The notes beneath the pieces are model-generated. The model ran no database searches and was not told where the DNA came from. It saw only the letters and a list, made by a program, of their open reading frames with translations. A DNA stretch of 64,000 bases, from NCBI RefSeq assembly GCF_019977755.1, contig NZ_AP025145.1, positions 1,798,001 through 1,862,000 on the forward strand, read 5' to 3'. Positions 45,888 through 56,748 of the stretch are shown in pieces. The position numbers and the translations under genes were made by a program. The stretch comes from Vibrio penaeicida (lineage in GTDB: Bacteria; Pseudomonadota; Gammaproteobacteria; Enterobacterales; Vibrionaceae). The stretch's first letter is position 1. Every line of letters begins with the position of its first letter.

Positions 45888-46284
45888 ATTGTTATCCTTT
45901 TTAATATGTAGAGATACGCAGATAATGATGATAGAACGACAGGGAAACATCATCATCCTAAATGCTACGCCTTACCACAGACGCTGACGTTTCGTGACCG
46001 TCATTGTATTTATCAATAACTCCAGATCACAAAATATGACGATTTTGTGACTTCCACCTCGCCCACTAACTTATAGGCACGTTAGAGGTTGTTGATTGTA
46101 CTCGGGGTCTCCTCCTTAACTACTCCCCCCATGCCTCACTTGCTTAGGATGACCCATTTAGTTTTGCAATCGGTCATTATAAAGCACAATTATTTTTGAG
46201 GCTTCTAGAGGTCTTTGATATTTTAAAAACCCTCTAATCTCGAAAAATCTTTATAGCTCAAAAGGTTAATCTAAGGAAAGCGAT
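45888..46284. promoter_or_regulatory. malE-malK divergent control region with MalT-box-like and palindromic sites
   Basis: The 397 bases between divergent malE and malK contain GGA(T/G)GA hexamers, the core of MalT boxes: GGATGA on the minus strand at 45953-45958, GGAGGA on the minus strand at 46110-46115 next to a GGGGGGAG, and GGATGA on the plus strand at 46147-46152. A perfect 9-bp inverted repeat TCACAAAAT (46027-46035)/ATTTTGTGA (46042-46050) lies in the middle. Its half-sites are in the opposite order to a normal CRP site, so it is another operator or chance. No MalT gene is in the window. Confidence 0.5.
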
Positions 46285-47394
46285 ATGGCGAGCGTTACGC
46301 TTAAAAACGTGTCAAAAGCTTATGGCGACACACTTATCTCAAAAAACATCGACTTAGAAGTCGAGCAGGGAGAGTTTGTCGTATTCGTAGGACCTTCAGG
46401 CTGTGGAAAATCGACTCTACTTCGATGTATCGCGGGGCTTGAAGATATTACATCGGGCGATCTCTACATTGGTGAAACAAGAATGAACGATATTGAGCCA
46501 TCCAAGCGAGGAGTGGGCATGGTCTTTCAATCTTATGCTCTTTACCCTCACCTCAATTTGTTCGACAACATGTCATTTGGCCTCAAATTGGCTAAAGCCA
46601 ATAAAAACGAAATAAAGAAGCGAGTTACTGAAGCCGCCGACATTTTGCAATTAACCCCATTGCTCCAACGCCAGCCTAAAGCTTTGTCTGGTGGTCAACG
46701 TCAACGCGTGGCTATAGGGCGTACACTGGTTTCGCAGCCAGACGTTTTTCTGTTAGATGAACCACTTTCTAATCTGGATGCGGCCCTAAGAGTCCAAATG
46801 CGCAGTGAGATCACTAAATTGCAACGCCAGCTTGGCTGCACAATGATCTACGTAACCCACGATCAAGTTGAAGCCATGACAATGGCAGATAAGATTGTGG
46901 TTTTGGATGCCGGTTATGTTTCTCAGATAGGAAAACCTTTAGAGCTTTACCATTACCCTAAAAATCAATTTGTCGCTGGATTCATCGGTTCACCAAAGAT
47001 GAACTTTATTGATGTAAAAATAGAAAAGGTCGAATCAGATCAAGTTTTGGTTCAAACAGAGGGCAATCAAGCATTTTGGATTCAAGTCGATGGATCCACG
47101 GTGAGCTCTGGCGAAAAAATGGCATTAGGCATAAGACCAGAACACCTTGTTGAACATTCGGCATCGGACCATATTATAAATGGAACGGTTCAAGCGGTTG
47201 AAAAACTAGGCAATGAAACGCAAATTTACCTGAGCTTGAATGACTCAGACACGCAAGTCATTTACAGGGCACCAGATACCATAGAGGTAGAACCCAACCA
47301 ACCGTTTGCCGTCGGAATTCCCGCTCATCGATGCCACTTGTTCCACAAAGATGGAAGCGCATGCCAGCGTTTGTACAAAGAGAAAGGTGTTTAA
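46285..47394 (+). CDS. malK: maltose/maltodextrin import ATPase MalK
   Basis: The 369-aa protein has Walker [11 protein letters not shown] (about residue 36-45), Q-loop [10 protein letters not shown], signature [15 protein letters not shown], Walker [13 protein letters not shown] and switch His in [14 protein letters not shown], all intact. A C-terminal TOBE/regulatory domain spans about 240-369 ([10 protein letters not shown]). It energises MalFG and in enterobacteria also binds MalT. AAGGAA precedes the ATG. A small hairpin follows the stop. It is divergent from malE as in other gamma-proteobacteria, but here no lamB or malM is seen downstream. Confidence 0.96.
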   Translation: MASVTLKNVSKAYGDTLISKNIDLEVEQGEFVVFVGPSGCGKSTLLRCIAGLEDITSGDLYIGETRMNDIEPSKRGVGMVFQSYALYPHLNLFDNMSFGLKLAKANKNEIKKRVTEAADILQLTPLLQRQPKALSGGQRQRVAIGRTLVSQPDVFLLDEPLSNLDAALRVQMRSEITKLQRQLGCTMIYVTHDQVEAMTMADKIVVLDAGYVSQIGKPLELYHYPKNQFVAGFIGSPKMNFIDVKIEKVESDQVLVQTEGNQAFWIQVDGSTVSSGEKMALGIRPEHLVEHSASDHIINGTVQAVEKLGNETQIYLSLNDSDTQVIYRAPDTIEVEPNQPFAVGIPAHRCHLFHKDGSACQRLYKEKGV

Positions 47395-47402
47395 AACAAT
47401 AT

Positions 47403-47426
47403 GGCTTCTAGGGGGACATAGAAGCC
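47403..47426 (+). terminator. hairpin downstream of malK
   Basis: GGCTTCTA (47403-47410) pairs exactly with TAGAAGCC (47419-47426) around GGGGGACA, eight bases after the malK stop. There is no U-run, so termination efficiency is uncertain, but the position suits the end of a monocistronic malK transcript. Confidence 0.5.
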
Positions 47427-47468
47427 GTAGTAGCTACAATGCAAGGTGGGCTGTTGGCTGTGGAACAG

Positions 47469-47639
47469 CTAACTCGAAGTATCAGACCACTTTATCCGGT
47501 TATACACTTCCTCATGAAGCGTTTGGTTAGATTGTTCAAGATGCAAAATCAATGATTCAATTTTATCCATCCAATTCAAATCTTTATTTCGATCGAGAGC
47601 TTTATCATCAATATTCGTTTTATGCTCTTTGTCAGCCAT
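47469..47639 (-). CDS. hypothetical small protein, 56 aa
   Basis: No family is recognised. From the ATG at 47639 (GGGGAG eight bases upstream) the product is a charged, helical 56-mer: MADKEHKTNIDDKALDRNKD, then WMDKIESLILHLEQSNQTLH. It lies on the opposite strand to malK, with its 3' end facing malK's, and is 141 bp downstream of the second VpsT-like gene on the same strand. The ribosome site and composition support a real gene, but evidence is thin. A coiled-coil interaction partner is possible. Confidence 0.45.
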   Translation of the reverse strand: MADKEHKTNIDDKALDRNKDLNWMDKIESLILHLEQSNQTLHEEVYNRIKWSDTSS

Positions 47640-47780
47640 TGCTGTGCTCCCCATAAATCCACTCTCTTCCTAAGTACCTTTATTGGTTTGCTTTTATTTG
47701 GGCTATAACGCCCAAGCAAAAGCACTTAGGTAAACCATATTACAATCATAGTCCAACTTTTTGTGGGAGGAGCAAAGTCG

Positions 47781-48437
47781 TTAAACAAGTTCTTCTTGGC
47801 TGATGTTTTCTTTTGCCCAAATCAAGGCTTGAAGACGATTTTTTGCGTGAATTTTCTTAAATAAATTATGCAGATGCGTTTTGACCGTATTTTCACTAAC
47901 AAACAATTTGTCGGCGATTTCTGTGTTCGTTGCACCCTTAGCCAAATGTCGAATGATCTGTTGCTCACGGCGAGTCAGTTTTGAATAAAGCGCGTTAGTG
48001 GTGCTCTTTTGGCGCTGTCGATAATACATGATGTATTCTTGAGCCAACTTGCGGCTTAACCACATCTCGCCATTTTGAATAGCATTCATACCTTTTGAGA
48101 GCGTATCAATATCATCATCCACATAGAACACGCCCACCAAACTCGTCCAATCCAACAGTTTTCTTGAATCGATGTCTTTCTCACAATTCAGTAAAACCTC
48201 TTGGCTTTGCGGAAAGTAGCGATTTTTGTACTGCAAATATTTTGGTAAAAAACCAGAATTAATAGCACTCATGTCAATAACAACAAAATTATCTGTCTCG
48301 ATAGATAAACCTAACTCTCGACCTTCTAATATCGAATCGAGCTGTAAAACCTTCACATATATGTGTAATTTTTCTTCTAAAGACCGCTGAAGTAGCTGTG
48401 ATTGCATTGTGTTATTTGTTATTAGAGTAAACACCAC
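47781..48437 (-). CDS. VpsT/CsgD-type LuxR-family regulator (WLSR motif)
   Basis: The 218-aa protein starts with GTG at 48437, preceded by AAAAGGAAC. It has a receiver-like domain (FVVIDMSAINSGF) and a LuxR HTH (LTRREQQIIRHLAKGATNTE, IADKLFVSENTVKTHLHNLF). The motif GEMWLSRK places W126-L-S-R129 exactly at the VpsT c-di-GMP-binding position, matching W[FLM][TS]R. It is a paralogue of the regulator at 39378, about 8 kb away, with the mal genes between. It may control the same polysaccharide or the RTX operon. It has a 581-bp upstream gap, typical of a regulated regulator. Confidence 0.87.
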   Translation of the reverse strand: MVFTLITNNTMQSQLLQRSLEEKLHIYVKVLQLDSILEGRELGLSIETDNFVVIDMSAINSGFLPKYLQYKNRYFPQSQEVLLNCEKDIDSRKLLDWTSLVGVFYVDDDIDTLSKGMNAIQNGEMWLSRKLAQEYIMYYRQRQKSTTNALYSKLTRREQQIIRHLAKGATNTEIADKLFVSENTVKTHLHNLFKKIHAKNRLQALIWAKENISQEELV

Positions 48438-48960
48438 AGTGTTCCTTTTAATTATTTTGCCAACCGAGTTGAGCTGTATACGTTATAAATATAAACGGTA
48501 ATGTCAAGGTACACACTTCAAATACAACAAAATGCGTATTAATACAATATCTAACTTATTGATTAAAAAGAAGTCTCACTTATGAGAAACGCCTTTTATT
48601 CTATATTTCGAATTGTGTTCGAATAAATTTATCGAATGAAGAACCCATTAATAAAGTGACCGAAATCACTAAACCTTGAATATATTTAATTCTAAACATC
48701 ACTTAAATCTTTATTATTTAGAATGATGTCTTGCCTATTTATAATAACATTATCCACTTTAAGTGGTTATATTGGTATTGATTTTAATATCAATTAATAG
48801 AAATTTGAGGGAACATGCAAAACTCAGGTTCACATTGGTGAACCCGGTTCAAATAAATGGTCGATCGTACTGTTATATATTGGAGAAGTCTCAAAGCAAT
48901 ATACTCACGCTATCTCAAGGTACAGGAATCAGGGCTCCCAAAGATGAGGTTATTTGGGTA
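48438..48960. promoter_or_regulatory. long AT-rich upstream region of the second VpsT-like regulator
   Basis: No convincing gene lies here. It should hold the regulator's promoter. A small palindrome CCACTTTAAGTGG is at 48754-48766, and direct AT tracts surround it. A plus-strand GTG frame (48763-48963) has no ribosome site and ends within the terminator at 48962, so it is not called. Confidence 0.5.
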
Positions 48961-48961
48961 T

Positions 48962-48985
48962 AAAAAAAGCGCCTGAATAGGCGCT
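48962..48985 (-). terminator. intrinsic terminator downstream of the 66-aa gene
   Basis: On the minus strand AGCGCC-TATTCA-GGCGCT is followed by seven T residues (complement of 48962-48968). The 6-bp GC-rich stem with a U-run is a good rho-independent terminator 34 bases past the stop of the 66-aa gene. Confidence 0.85.
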
Positions 48986-49018
48986 ATTATTCTCTATAAT
49001 CCCACGTTAGAAGCATTT

Positions 49019-49219
49019 CTAATGTACGGGCTTGATGCCTTTCTCAGAAAACTTGCCGAAGTACTCTTCCATGATTTCTGGAGTCAGCTTCCCTTCCGCT
49101 TCAAGTTCTTTTAATTTGGCGACAATTTCTCGTTGCTCTTCCAAAGAAGGAAGCTTTACTTCAGGCTCACTGACGACTTCTTCAGTCATTTCAGCAAGAT
49201 CTTTTTCGAAATCACTCAT
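49019..49219 (-). CDS. hypothetical acidic small protein, 66 aa
   Basis: No family is recognised. The 66 residues are strongly acidic with a helix-rich pattern (MSDFEKDLAEMTEEVVSEPE, EEQREIVAKLKELEAEGKLT, PEIMEEYFGKF). AAGGT precedes the ATG, and a strong terminator lies just after the stop. It is 79 bp downstream of the chemoreceptor gene on the same strand and may be co-transcribed. The end (PEIMEEYFGKFSEKG) resembles a short helical interaction motif, but no function can be named. Confidence 0.65.
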   Translation of the reverse strand: MSDFEKDLAEMTEEVVSEPEVKLPSLEEQREIVAKLKELEAEGKLTPEIMEEYFGKFSEKGIKPVH

Positions 49220-49298
49220 AACGTACTACCTTAAAAATAATTTCCTAAATTCTAACTATTCATCACCGTGGATTCCAGCAGAAATGAAAGCTCAGCCC

Positions 49299-51215
49299 TT
49301 AGAGCTTAAAGTTGCTAACCATTGCATCCAAACGTTTAGATAGCGACTGTAGCTCTGCACTCGCATCCGCAAGCTCTTGTGCAGTGCCTGTAGTAAGCTC
49401 ATTAATTGCATTGATCTCTTCAATGTTTTCATTGATGGTATGCACCACCGTAGACTGCTCTTCAGTAGCTGTTGCTACTTGGGTATTACGGTCAGAAATA
49501 TCGCTTATGCTTTCTGAAATGCGTCCAAGTACTTCTACAGCTTGGTCGGTCGATTCCACCCCTTCCATCGTCACTTCTTGACCAGCTTCCATAGCAGAAA
49601 CCGCATCTTGAGCATCCGCTTGAAGTTGGTTAATCATTTTCTGAATTTCTTCTGTCGAATCAGCGGTACGACTTGCAAGGTTTCGTACTTCATCGGCAAC
49701 AACAGCAAAACCTCGTCCTTGCTCTCCAGCACGCGCTGCTTCAATGGCTGCATTTAACGCCAACAAGTTAGTTTGCTCGGATATATCGCGAATAACATCC
49801 AGTATTGAGCCAATGTCTTGTGTGGTACCCGCCAGTTTCTGTACGACGCCACCAATATGATCAATATCAGATGCTAATCGGCTAATTGCATCTTTAGCGC
49901 GGAACACAACACCGCGGCCATCTTCGGTATTCGACTCTGCACCACTTGCCGTTTCCGCTGCCGTTGCCGCATTGGACGCAATTTCACTGATCGTGGCACC
50001 CATTTGGTTGATAGCAGTCACCACTTGAATGGTCTGGTCACGCTGATTTTGACTGTTGTCGTGCGTAATATGAGATTTCTCAGCCACGCCTTCCGCTGCA
50101 ATCTGTAAAGCATTACTGGTTGCTGCAACCTCTTTTACAGAGTTATGAATCTTTTCGATAAAGCCATTAAAGCCCTGAGAAAGCTTTGCAATCTCATCAT
50201 TACCATTGATTTCTATGCGTTGTGCTAAGTTGCCGTCCCCTTCACCTAGCTGGCGGAAGCGCTCCGCAATCACATTAATAGGTTTGGTAATGCTACTCGC
50301 GAGAATCAAGCTTAATACAACAAAAATTAATGCGACAATTAGGGTGGTCAACATCATTTTTTGCGCAGTAGAATCGAGCTCTGCAAACACCTCTTCTACA
50401 GGGACTTGCGCCACAATAAACCAATCCATCGATGCCACATATTGGCTTACAACGAATACATCTTTACCGTCATATTGCGCACGAACGATGTTATAACCCG
50501 ATTTATTTAAAAGCGCTGAAGCTTCAGAGCCATAAATACCCGCGAGATCAGAGTCCGATTTTGACGATTGCTTATGAATCTGAACCTTTCCCGACGAATC
50601 GGTTAAAAAGACAAAACCCGATTGCTCTATCTGAAAGCTATTCAATAGAGAAACCATATCGTTTAAAGATTTAGAAAGACCAGACATAGTCTTACCAGAT
50701 ACAATCTGATAGTTGGCGAACATTTTCACTTCGCCTGTCGATTCGGTAAATACACTCACCATGGTTTCCTGACCTGATGAAGTAAAACCAAAAAACCAAC
50801 CATCTTGCTGACGATTTAATTGGCGCAAAAAGCCATTCTGATTCCAATAGTAAGCGGTGTCACGATTGGCAACTGACGCATCATTCAATTTGTATTGGTT
50901 ACGAACATTATTCAGTTGGTCAATCAACATTTTTTCCGTAGCTGGATCGCGCTCTGTAGAGCTAACAGCTTGCTGAATAAACGTGTTGTTTGCAATTTGC
51001 TCCGCAGCAGAAAGAAGCTGAGTCACTTCTTGATCGACTTCAGAGCTGACGAGGTTAAGCATGGAAGGAAGTTCAATTTCAACCAAACGATGCTCCAATA
51101 CATCACGAGCTTGGTTTTGAGCCATAAAGCCAACAATACTGGTGGAAGCCAATACCGCGAATGCCATGCCAATTACGATCTTTTGCTTAATGTTCATAGA
51201 CAGAGAACCGAACAT
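49299..51215 (-). CDS. methyl-accepting chemotaxis protein
   Basis: The 638-aa receptor has a membrane helix at about 12-30, a large periplasmic dCache-like sensor (about 35-280), and a second helix near 285-307. A HAMP domain ([20 protein letters not shown]) follows, then a full signalling domain with the hairpin tip [20 protein letters not shown] and [20 protein letters not shown]. It ends [10 protein letters not shown] without an NWETF-type CheR/CheB tether. It should send ligand information to CheA. The ligand is unknown; no chemotaxis genes are beside it. An AAGG lies about nine bases before the ATG. Confidence 0.95.
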   Translation of the reverse strand: MFGSLSMNIKQKIVIGMAFAVLASTSIVGFMAQNQARDVLEHRLVEIELPSMLNLVSSEVDQEVTQLLSAAEQIANNTFIQQAVSSTERDPATEKMLIDQLNNVRNQYKLNDASVANRDTAYYWNQNGFLRQLNRQQDGWFFGFTSSGQETMVSVFTESTGEVKMFANYQIVSGKTMSGLSKSLNDMVSLLNSFQIEQSGFVFLTDSSGKVQIHKQSSKSDSDLAGIYGSEASALLNKSGYNIVRAQYDGKDVFVVSQYVASMDWFIVAQVPVEEVFAELDSTAQKMMLTTLIVALIFVVLSLILASSITKPINVIAERFRQLGEGDGNLAQRIEINGNDEIAKLSQGFNGFIEKIHNSVKEVAATSNALQIAAEGVAEKSHITHDNSQNQRDQTIQVVTAINQMGATISEIASNAATAAETASGAESNTEDGRGVVFRAKDAISRLASDIDHIGGVVQKLAGTTQDIGSILDVIRDISEQTNLLALNAAIEAARAGEQGRGFAVVADEVRNLASRTADSTEEIQKMINQLQADAQDAVSAMEAGQEVTMEGVESTDQAVEVLGRISESISDISDRNTQVATATEEQSTVVHTINENIEEINAINELTTGTAQELADASAELQSLSKRLDAMVSNFKL

Positions 51216-51488
51216 ACGATTGCCTTTTTAAAAAACTTTGGTAGGAGGAGTCTCCAGTACTCTTGATCTTGTCAATACAATTTGAGACGGAGGAGGTAAC
51301 AGTTTGTAACGTATCGGCAGAGTATACAGAACCTTTACTGACTTTATTACAAATAACTTGTAAGCATTTTAAGAAATTGCACACAGTGTCTTGATTTTTC
51401 TAAACGAACCAATATCTTGTTGCTGAACTTTTTAAGAATTTATGAGTCGGACTTGTCGACTAATTTGTAATTTGGAGCCTTTCAACGC

Positions 51489-52445
51489 ATGCAAGTGAAC
51501 TTATTTCAACAATTGCAGACGCATTTAAACTCACAGGTCATCGGACAAAGTGAGCTGGTAAAGCAAATTCTTGTCGCTTTACTGGCAGACGGTCACATTT
51601 TGGTAGAAGGACCGCCAGGGTTGGCTAAAACGCGCGCCGTAAAATGTTTAGCCGACTGTATTGAAAGTGATTTTCACCGAGTTCAGTTCACGCCAGACTT
51701 ACTGCCAGCCGATCTCACGGGCACGGATATCTATCGCCCAGAAAATGGGTCGTTTACCTTTCAAAAAGGTCCCATATTCCATTCACTGATTCTTGCTGAC
51801 GAAATAAACCGAGCACCAGCCAAAGTCCAAGCAGCTATGCTTGAAGCCATGGCAGAAGGACAAGTAACCGCTGGCAGCCAAACCTATTCGCTACCGGAAC
51901 TCTTTTTAGTCATTGCGACGCAAAATCCAATCGAGCAAGAAGGGACATACCCGCTGCCTGAGGCTCAGCTGGATCGTTTCCTACTGCACCTTGAAGTGGA
52001 TTACCCTGATGCTGAAAGCGAATTGGCTATCCTTCGTCTAAACCGTGGTGAAGCGCTGAGCGACGAGAAAACAGAACGAGTCACAATCAGCCAACGAGAT
52101 ATCTTTGCCGCACGTAAAGAAGCCCTTAGCTTGCATATGGAAGAATCCATAGAGCAATACATCATTCGTTTGGTGATGGCGACACGCCAGCCGAGTCAAT
52201 ACAGTGATGAACTTGCTCAGTGGCTAGAAATGGGAGTGAGCCCGCGTGCTACTATCGCTCTAGACAGAGCGGCTCGCGCTCACGCTTGGCTTAGCGGTCG
52301 TGACTTTGTGTCACCAGAGGATGTACAAGCGATGGCTTATCCAGTACTGAGACACAGAATGCTGTTAAGTTATTCTGCACAAGCACAAGGCATTAGTGCC
52401 AATCATGCCGTCAAAACCATTCTTTCACTGGTCGGCAGCGCGTAA
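51489..52445 (+). CDS. MoxR-family AAA+ ATPase
   Basis: The 318-aa protein has Walker A GPPGLAKT (41-48), the MoxR segment FTPDLLPADLTGTDIYRPEN, Walker B LILADEINRAPAKVQAAMLE, sensor VIATQNPIEQEGTYPLPEAQ, and the lid with SPRATIALDRAARAHAWL. MoxR ATPases act as chaperones for VWA proteins encoded with them. It is the first gene of a six-gene plus-strand operon (moxR, DUF58, DUF4381, VWA, VWA-TPR, BatD). The gap before it (51216-51488) separates it from the chemoreceptor. Confidence 0.95.
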   Translation: MQVNLFQQLQTHLNSQVIGQSELVKQILVALLADGHILVEGPPGLAKTRAVKCLADCIESDFHRVQFTPDLLPADLTGTDIYRPENGSFTFQKGPIFHSLILADEINRAPAKVQAAMLEAMAEGQVTAGSQTYSLPELFLVIATQNPIEQEGTYPLPEAQLDRFLLHLEVDYPDAESELAILRLNRGEALSDEKTERVTISQRDIFAARKEALSLHMEESIEQYIIRLVMATRQPSQYSDELAQWLEMGVSPRATIALDRAARAHAWLSGRDFVSPEDVQAMAYPVLRHRMLLSYSAQAQGISANHAVKTILSLVGSA

Positions 52446-52454
52446 GAGTTCACT

Positions 52455-53375
52455 ATGTCCAACATGCCCCCTTACGCCAATGGCGCTTTTCTTTCCATTG
52501 AAGAGCTGCTCTATTACAAAAGTCAGACTGCAAAATGGCTTCCCCCTGCGAAAAGCTTGTGGTCTCAACTCAGTGGCAGTCATCAAAGCCGCAGTAAAGG
52601 TCGTGGAATGAATTTTTCTGAAGTTCGCCAGTACCAAGCCGGGGATGATATTCGCTCCATCGATTGGAGAGTCACTGCTCGTACCGGAAAGGCTCATACG
52701 AAGCTGTTTGAAGAAGAGCGTGAGCAGCCCGTTATTTTGCTTATCGACCTCAGTAGCCAAATGCGATTTGGCTCTTCTTTGTTGCTTAAATCCGTTCAAG
52801 CGGCTCATATGGCAAGCCTAATCGGATGGTTAACGGTTCAAGCGGGGGATAGGCTCGGCACCGTGATATCGACGGGTAACGAGATAGTCGACGTTAAACC
52901 TATGGCGCGTGCAAAAGGGGTATTGAGCGTTATTGAAGCTATCATAGAAGCTCATAACCATGCGTTGCAAAACGTCGACCAATCACCAGCATCTATCAAC
53001 TGGTCTACGTCACTGCAAGAGCTTCATAGACTCAGCCCTAAAGGCAGTGAGGTCATCCTGCTGAGCGATTTCATATCGTTTAGCGAACCCGATTTCACCC
53101 TTCTTAGCCAAATAGCTCAACACAATCGTCTACGTGCCATTCAGTTTTATGATCCTCTCGAACAAGGGGAAACAAGGTACAAGGGGCAAAATGCGGTTAG
53201 TGATGGCAAGCAAAGTCGATGGGTGGATTTTTCATCTTCCAAAACCAAACACAGTTTTCGTCAGGATTTCAGCGCGCGTTCAGAAATGTTAAAGAATGGA
53301 TTTCTGAAACAAGGCATTCATTTTAGTCAAATTTCGGCTGGCGATAACCTGATGAACCAATTACACAGAGGTTAG
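52455..53375 (+). CDS. DUF58 domain protein of the MoxR/Bat operon
   Basis: The 306-aa cytoplasmic protein has the DUF58 hallmark GRGMNFSEVRQYQAGDDIRS then IDWRVTARTGKAHTKLFEEE. A following VWA-like half carries VILLIDLSSQMRFGSS and EVILLSDFISFSEPD. DUF58 proteins almost always follow moxR and are thought to work in assembly of the VWA membrane complex. It starts ten bases after the moxR stop and ends one base before the DUF4381 gene. Confidence 0.93.
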   Translation: MSNMPPYANGAFLSIEELLYYKSQTAKWLPPAKSLWSQLSGSHQSRSKGRGMNFSEVRQYQAGDDIRSIDWRVTARTGKAHTKLFEEEREQPVILLIDLSSQMRFGSSLLLKSVQAAHMASLIGWLTVQAGDRLGTVISTGNEIVDVKPMARAKGVLSVIEAIIEAHNHALQNVDQSPASINWSTSLQELHRLSPKGSEVILLSDFISFSEPDFTLLSQIAQHNRLRAIQFYDPLEQGETRYKGQNAVSDGKQSRWVDFSSSKTKHSFRQDFSARSEMLKNGFLKQGIHFSQISAGDNLMNQLHRG

Positions 53376-53376
53376 A

Positions 53377-53865
53377 ATGCAAAACAGCCCTCAATCTCTT
53401 AATTTAGCACCCCTTCAACTGCCTCAAGAGCCTGAACTATGGCCTTTGGCTTGGGGTTGGTGGGCAGTGGCTATTGTTGCCATTCTCGCTATATTGGGTG
53501 CCGCATTACTTTTTAAACAATACCGAGCAAAACGTCACGCAAAGCGAATAGCACAAGATAAACTCAAGCAAATTAAGTCGGCGAAGGATGGCATGCAGTT
53601 ATTGCGTCAAGCGGCTCTGAGTTACTTTCCAAGAGCACACATTGCTTCGCTTTCAGGGCGAGATTGGTATGCATTTCTAGATCAACAACTCAAAGCGCCT
53701 CGGTTTCTATCCAAAGCCAGTACTTGGGATGAACTCCTATACATGCCCAGCAGTCAATCGGGTAGCACTTCTCAACCAACTGAGCTTTTGAGTGATATTG
53801 AATATTGGATTAACCATGCCCTTCCACCTCGTCGTTCGGCTTCGAGCAGCAAGGAGGGAAGATGA
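53377..53865 (+). CDS. DUF4381 membrane protein
   Basis: The 162-aa protein has one membrane helix near residues 25-47 (WWAVAIVAILAILGAALLF), a basic cytoplasmic stretch (KQYRAKRHAKRIAQDKLKQI), and a C-terminal helical domain with LSGRDWYAFLDQQL. DUF4381 proteins sit between DUF58 and the first VWA gene in Bat operons. The stop overlaps the next start by four bases (ATGA), suggesting coupled translation and complex formation. Confidence 0.88.
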   Translation: MQNSPQSLNLAPLQLPQEPELWPLAWGWWAVAIVAILAILGAALLFKQYRAKRHAKRIAQDKLKQIKSAKDGMQLLRQAALSYFPRAHIASLSGRDWYAFLDQQLKAPRFLSKASTWDELLYMPSSQSGSTSQPTELLSDIEYWINHALPPRRSASSSKEGR

Positions 53866-54816
53866 TCGACTTTGAATGGCTATGGGCATTTCTACTGCTT
53901 CCACTTCCCCTGCTTGTGTACTTTCTTGCCCCAAAAACGCAGGAAACACAAGCCATTCAGCTACCGAGTATTCCGGATACGCAGATGGGAGAGACGCCTA
54001 ATCGAAATGGTCAAAAGCTGCTGCTACTTGGCATTTGGGTATTACTTGTTACCGCAACCGCTCGTCCAGTTTGGCTCGGCGAGCCCGTAGAGTTTTACCC
54101 TGAACATCGAGATATGATGCTGGTCGTTGATCTTTCGTACTCCATGAGCAAAGAAGACATGCTGGAAGATGGCGACTACATCGACCGCCTCTCTGCGGTT
54201 AAAAACGTGGTCGGCGAATTTGTGGCTAAGCGAAAAGGGGATCGGCTTGGACTCGTCTTATTTGCTGATCACGCTTACTTGCAAACCCCACTGACTCTCG
54301 ACAGACAAGCCGTTAAATCTCAGCTTGATCGCACTGTGCTAAAGCTCATCGGAACTAGCACTGCGATAGGTGAAGGTATCGGCCTTGCGACTAAAACGTT
54401 TATAGACAGTGACGCCCCACAAAGGGTTATGGTGCTGCTTAGCGACGGTAGCAACACTGCTGGAATAATAGACCCTATAGAAGCCACAAAAATTGCCAAA
54501 GAATACGGTGCAACCATTTATACCGTGGGCGTAGGTGCAGGAGAAATGGTGGTCAAAGACTTCCTATTTGAGCGTGTGGTAAATACAGCAGAAGATCTGG
54601 ATGAGAAAACGCTGATTCAGATTGCAGACATGACGGGCGGGCAATACTTTCGCGCTCGTAACAGTGATGAGCTTGCCACCATTTACGACACGATCAACGC
54701 ACTCGAACCCGTATCAAGTGCTAGCCAAACCTGGCGCCCTAAGTCCGAATGGTTCTGGCTACCGCTTTCAGTCGTTCTCTTTTTGTCTTTGGTTCTAGCA
54801 TCACTTAGGAGGAATC

Positions 54817-54824
<8 letters not shown>
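53862..54824 (+). CDS. VWA-domain membrane protein (BatA-like)
   Basis: The 320-aa protein has N-terminal helices at about 5-22 and 54-68, a VWA domain with an intact MIDAS (VVDLSYSMS, Asp90-Ser92-Ser94; later VLLSDGSNTAG), and a C-terminal helix (WFWLPLSVVLFLSLVLA). It matches BatA/BatB-type proteins of aerotolerance operons, which span the inner membrane with the VWA on the periplasmic side. It overlaps the next gene by eight bases. Function in stress tolerance or envelope assembly is from family knowledge, not from this sequence. Confidence 0.93.

Positions 54825-56741
<1,917 letters not shown>

Positions 56742-56748
<7 letters not shown>

Noticed and set aside
46027..46050. CRP binding site
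   Set aside because: The half-sites are TCACA then TGTGA, the reverse of the TGTGA-N6-TCACA consensus, so it is reported only as an inverted repeat.
48763..48963. 66-aa plus-strand GTG frame
   Set aside because: No ribosome site, poor composition, and it ends in the A-run of the terminator at 48962.
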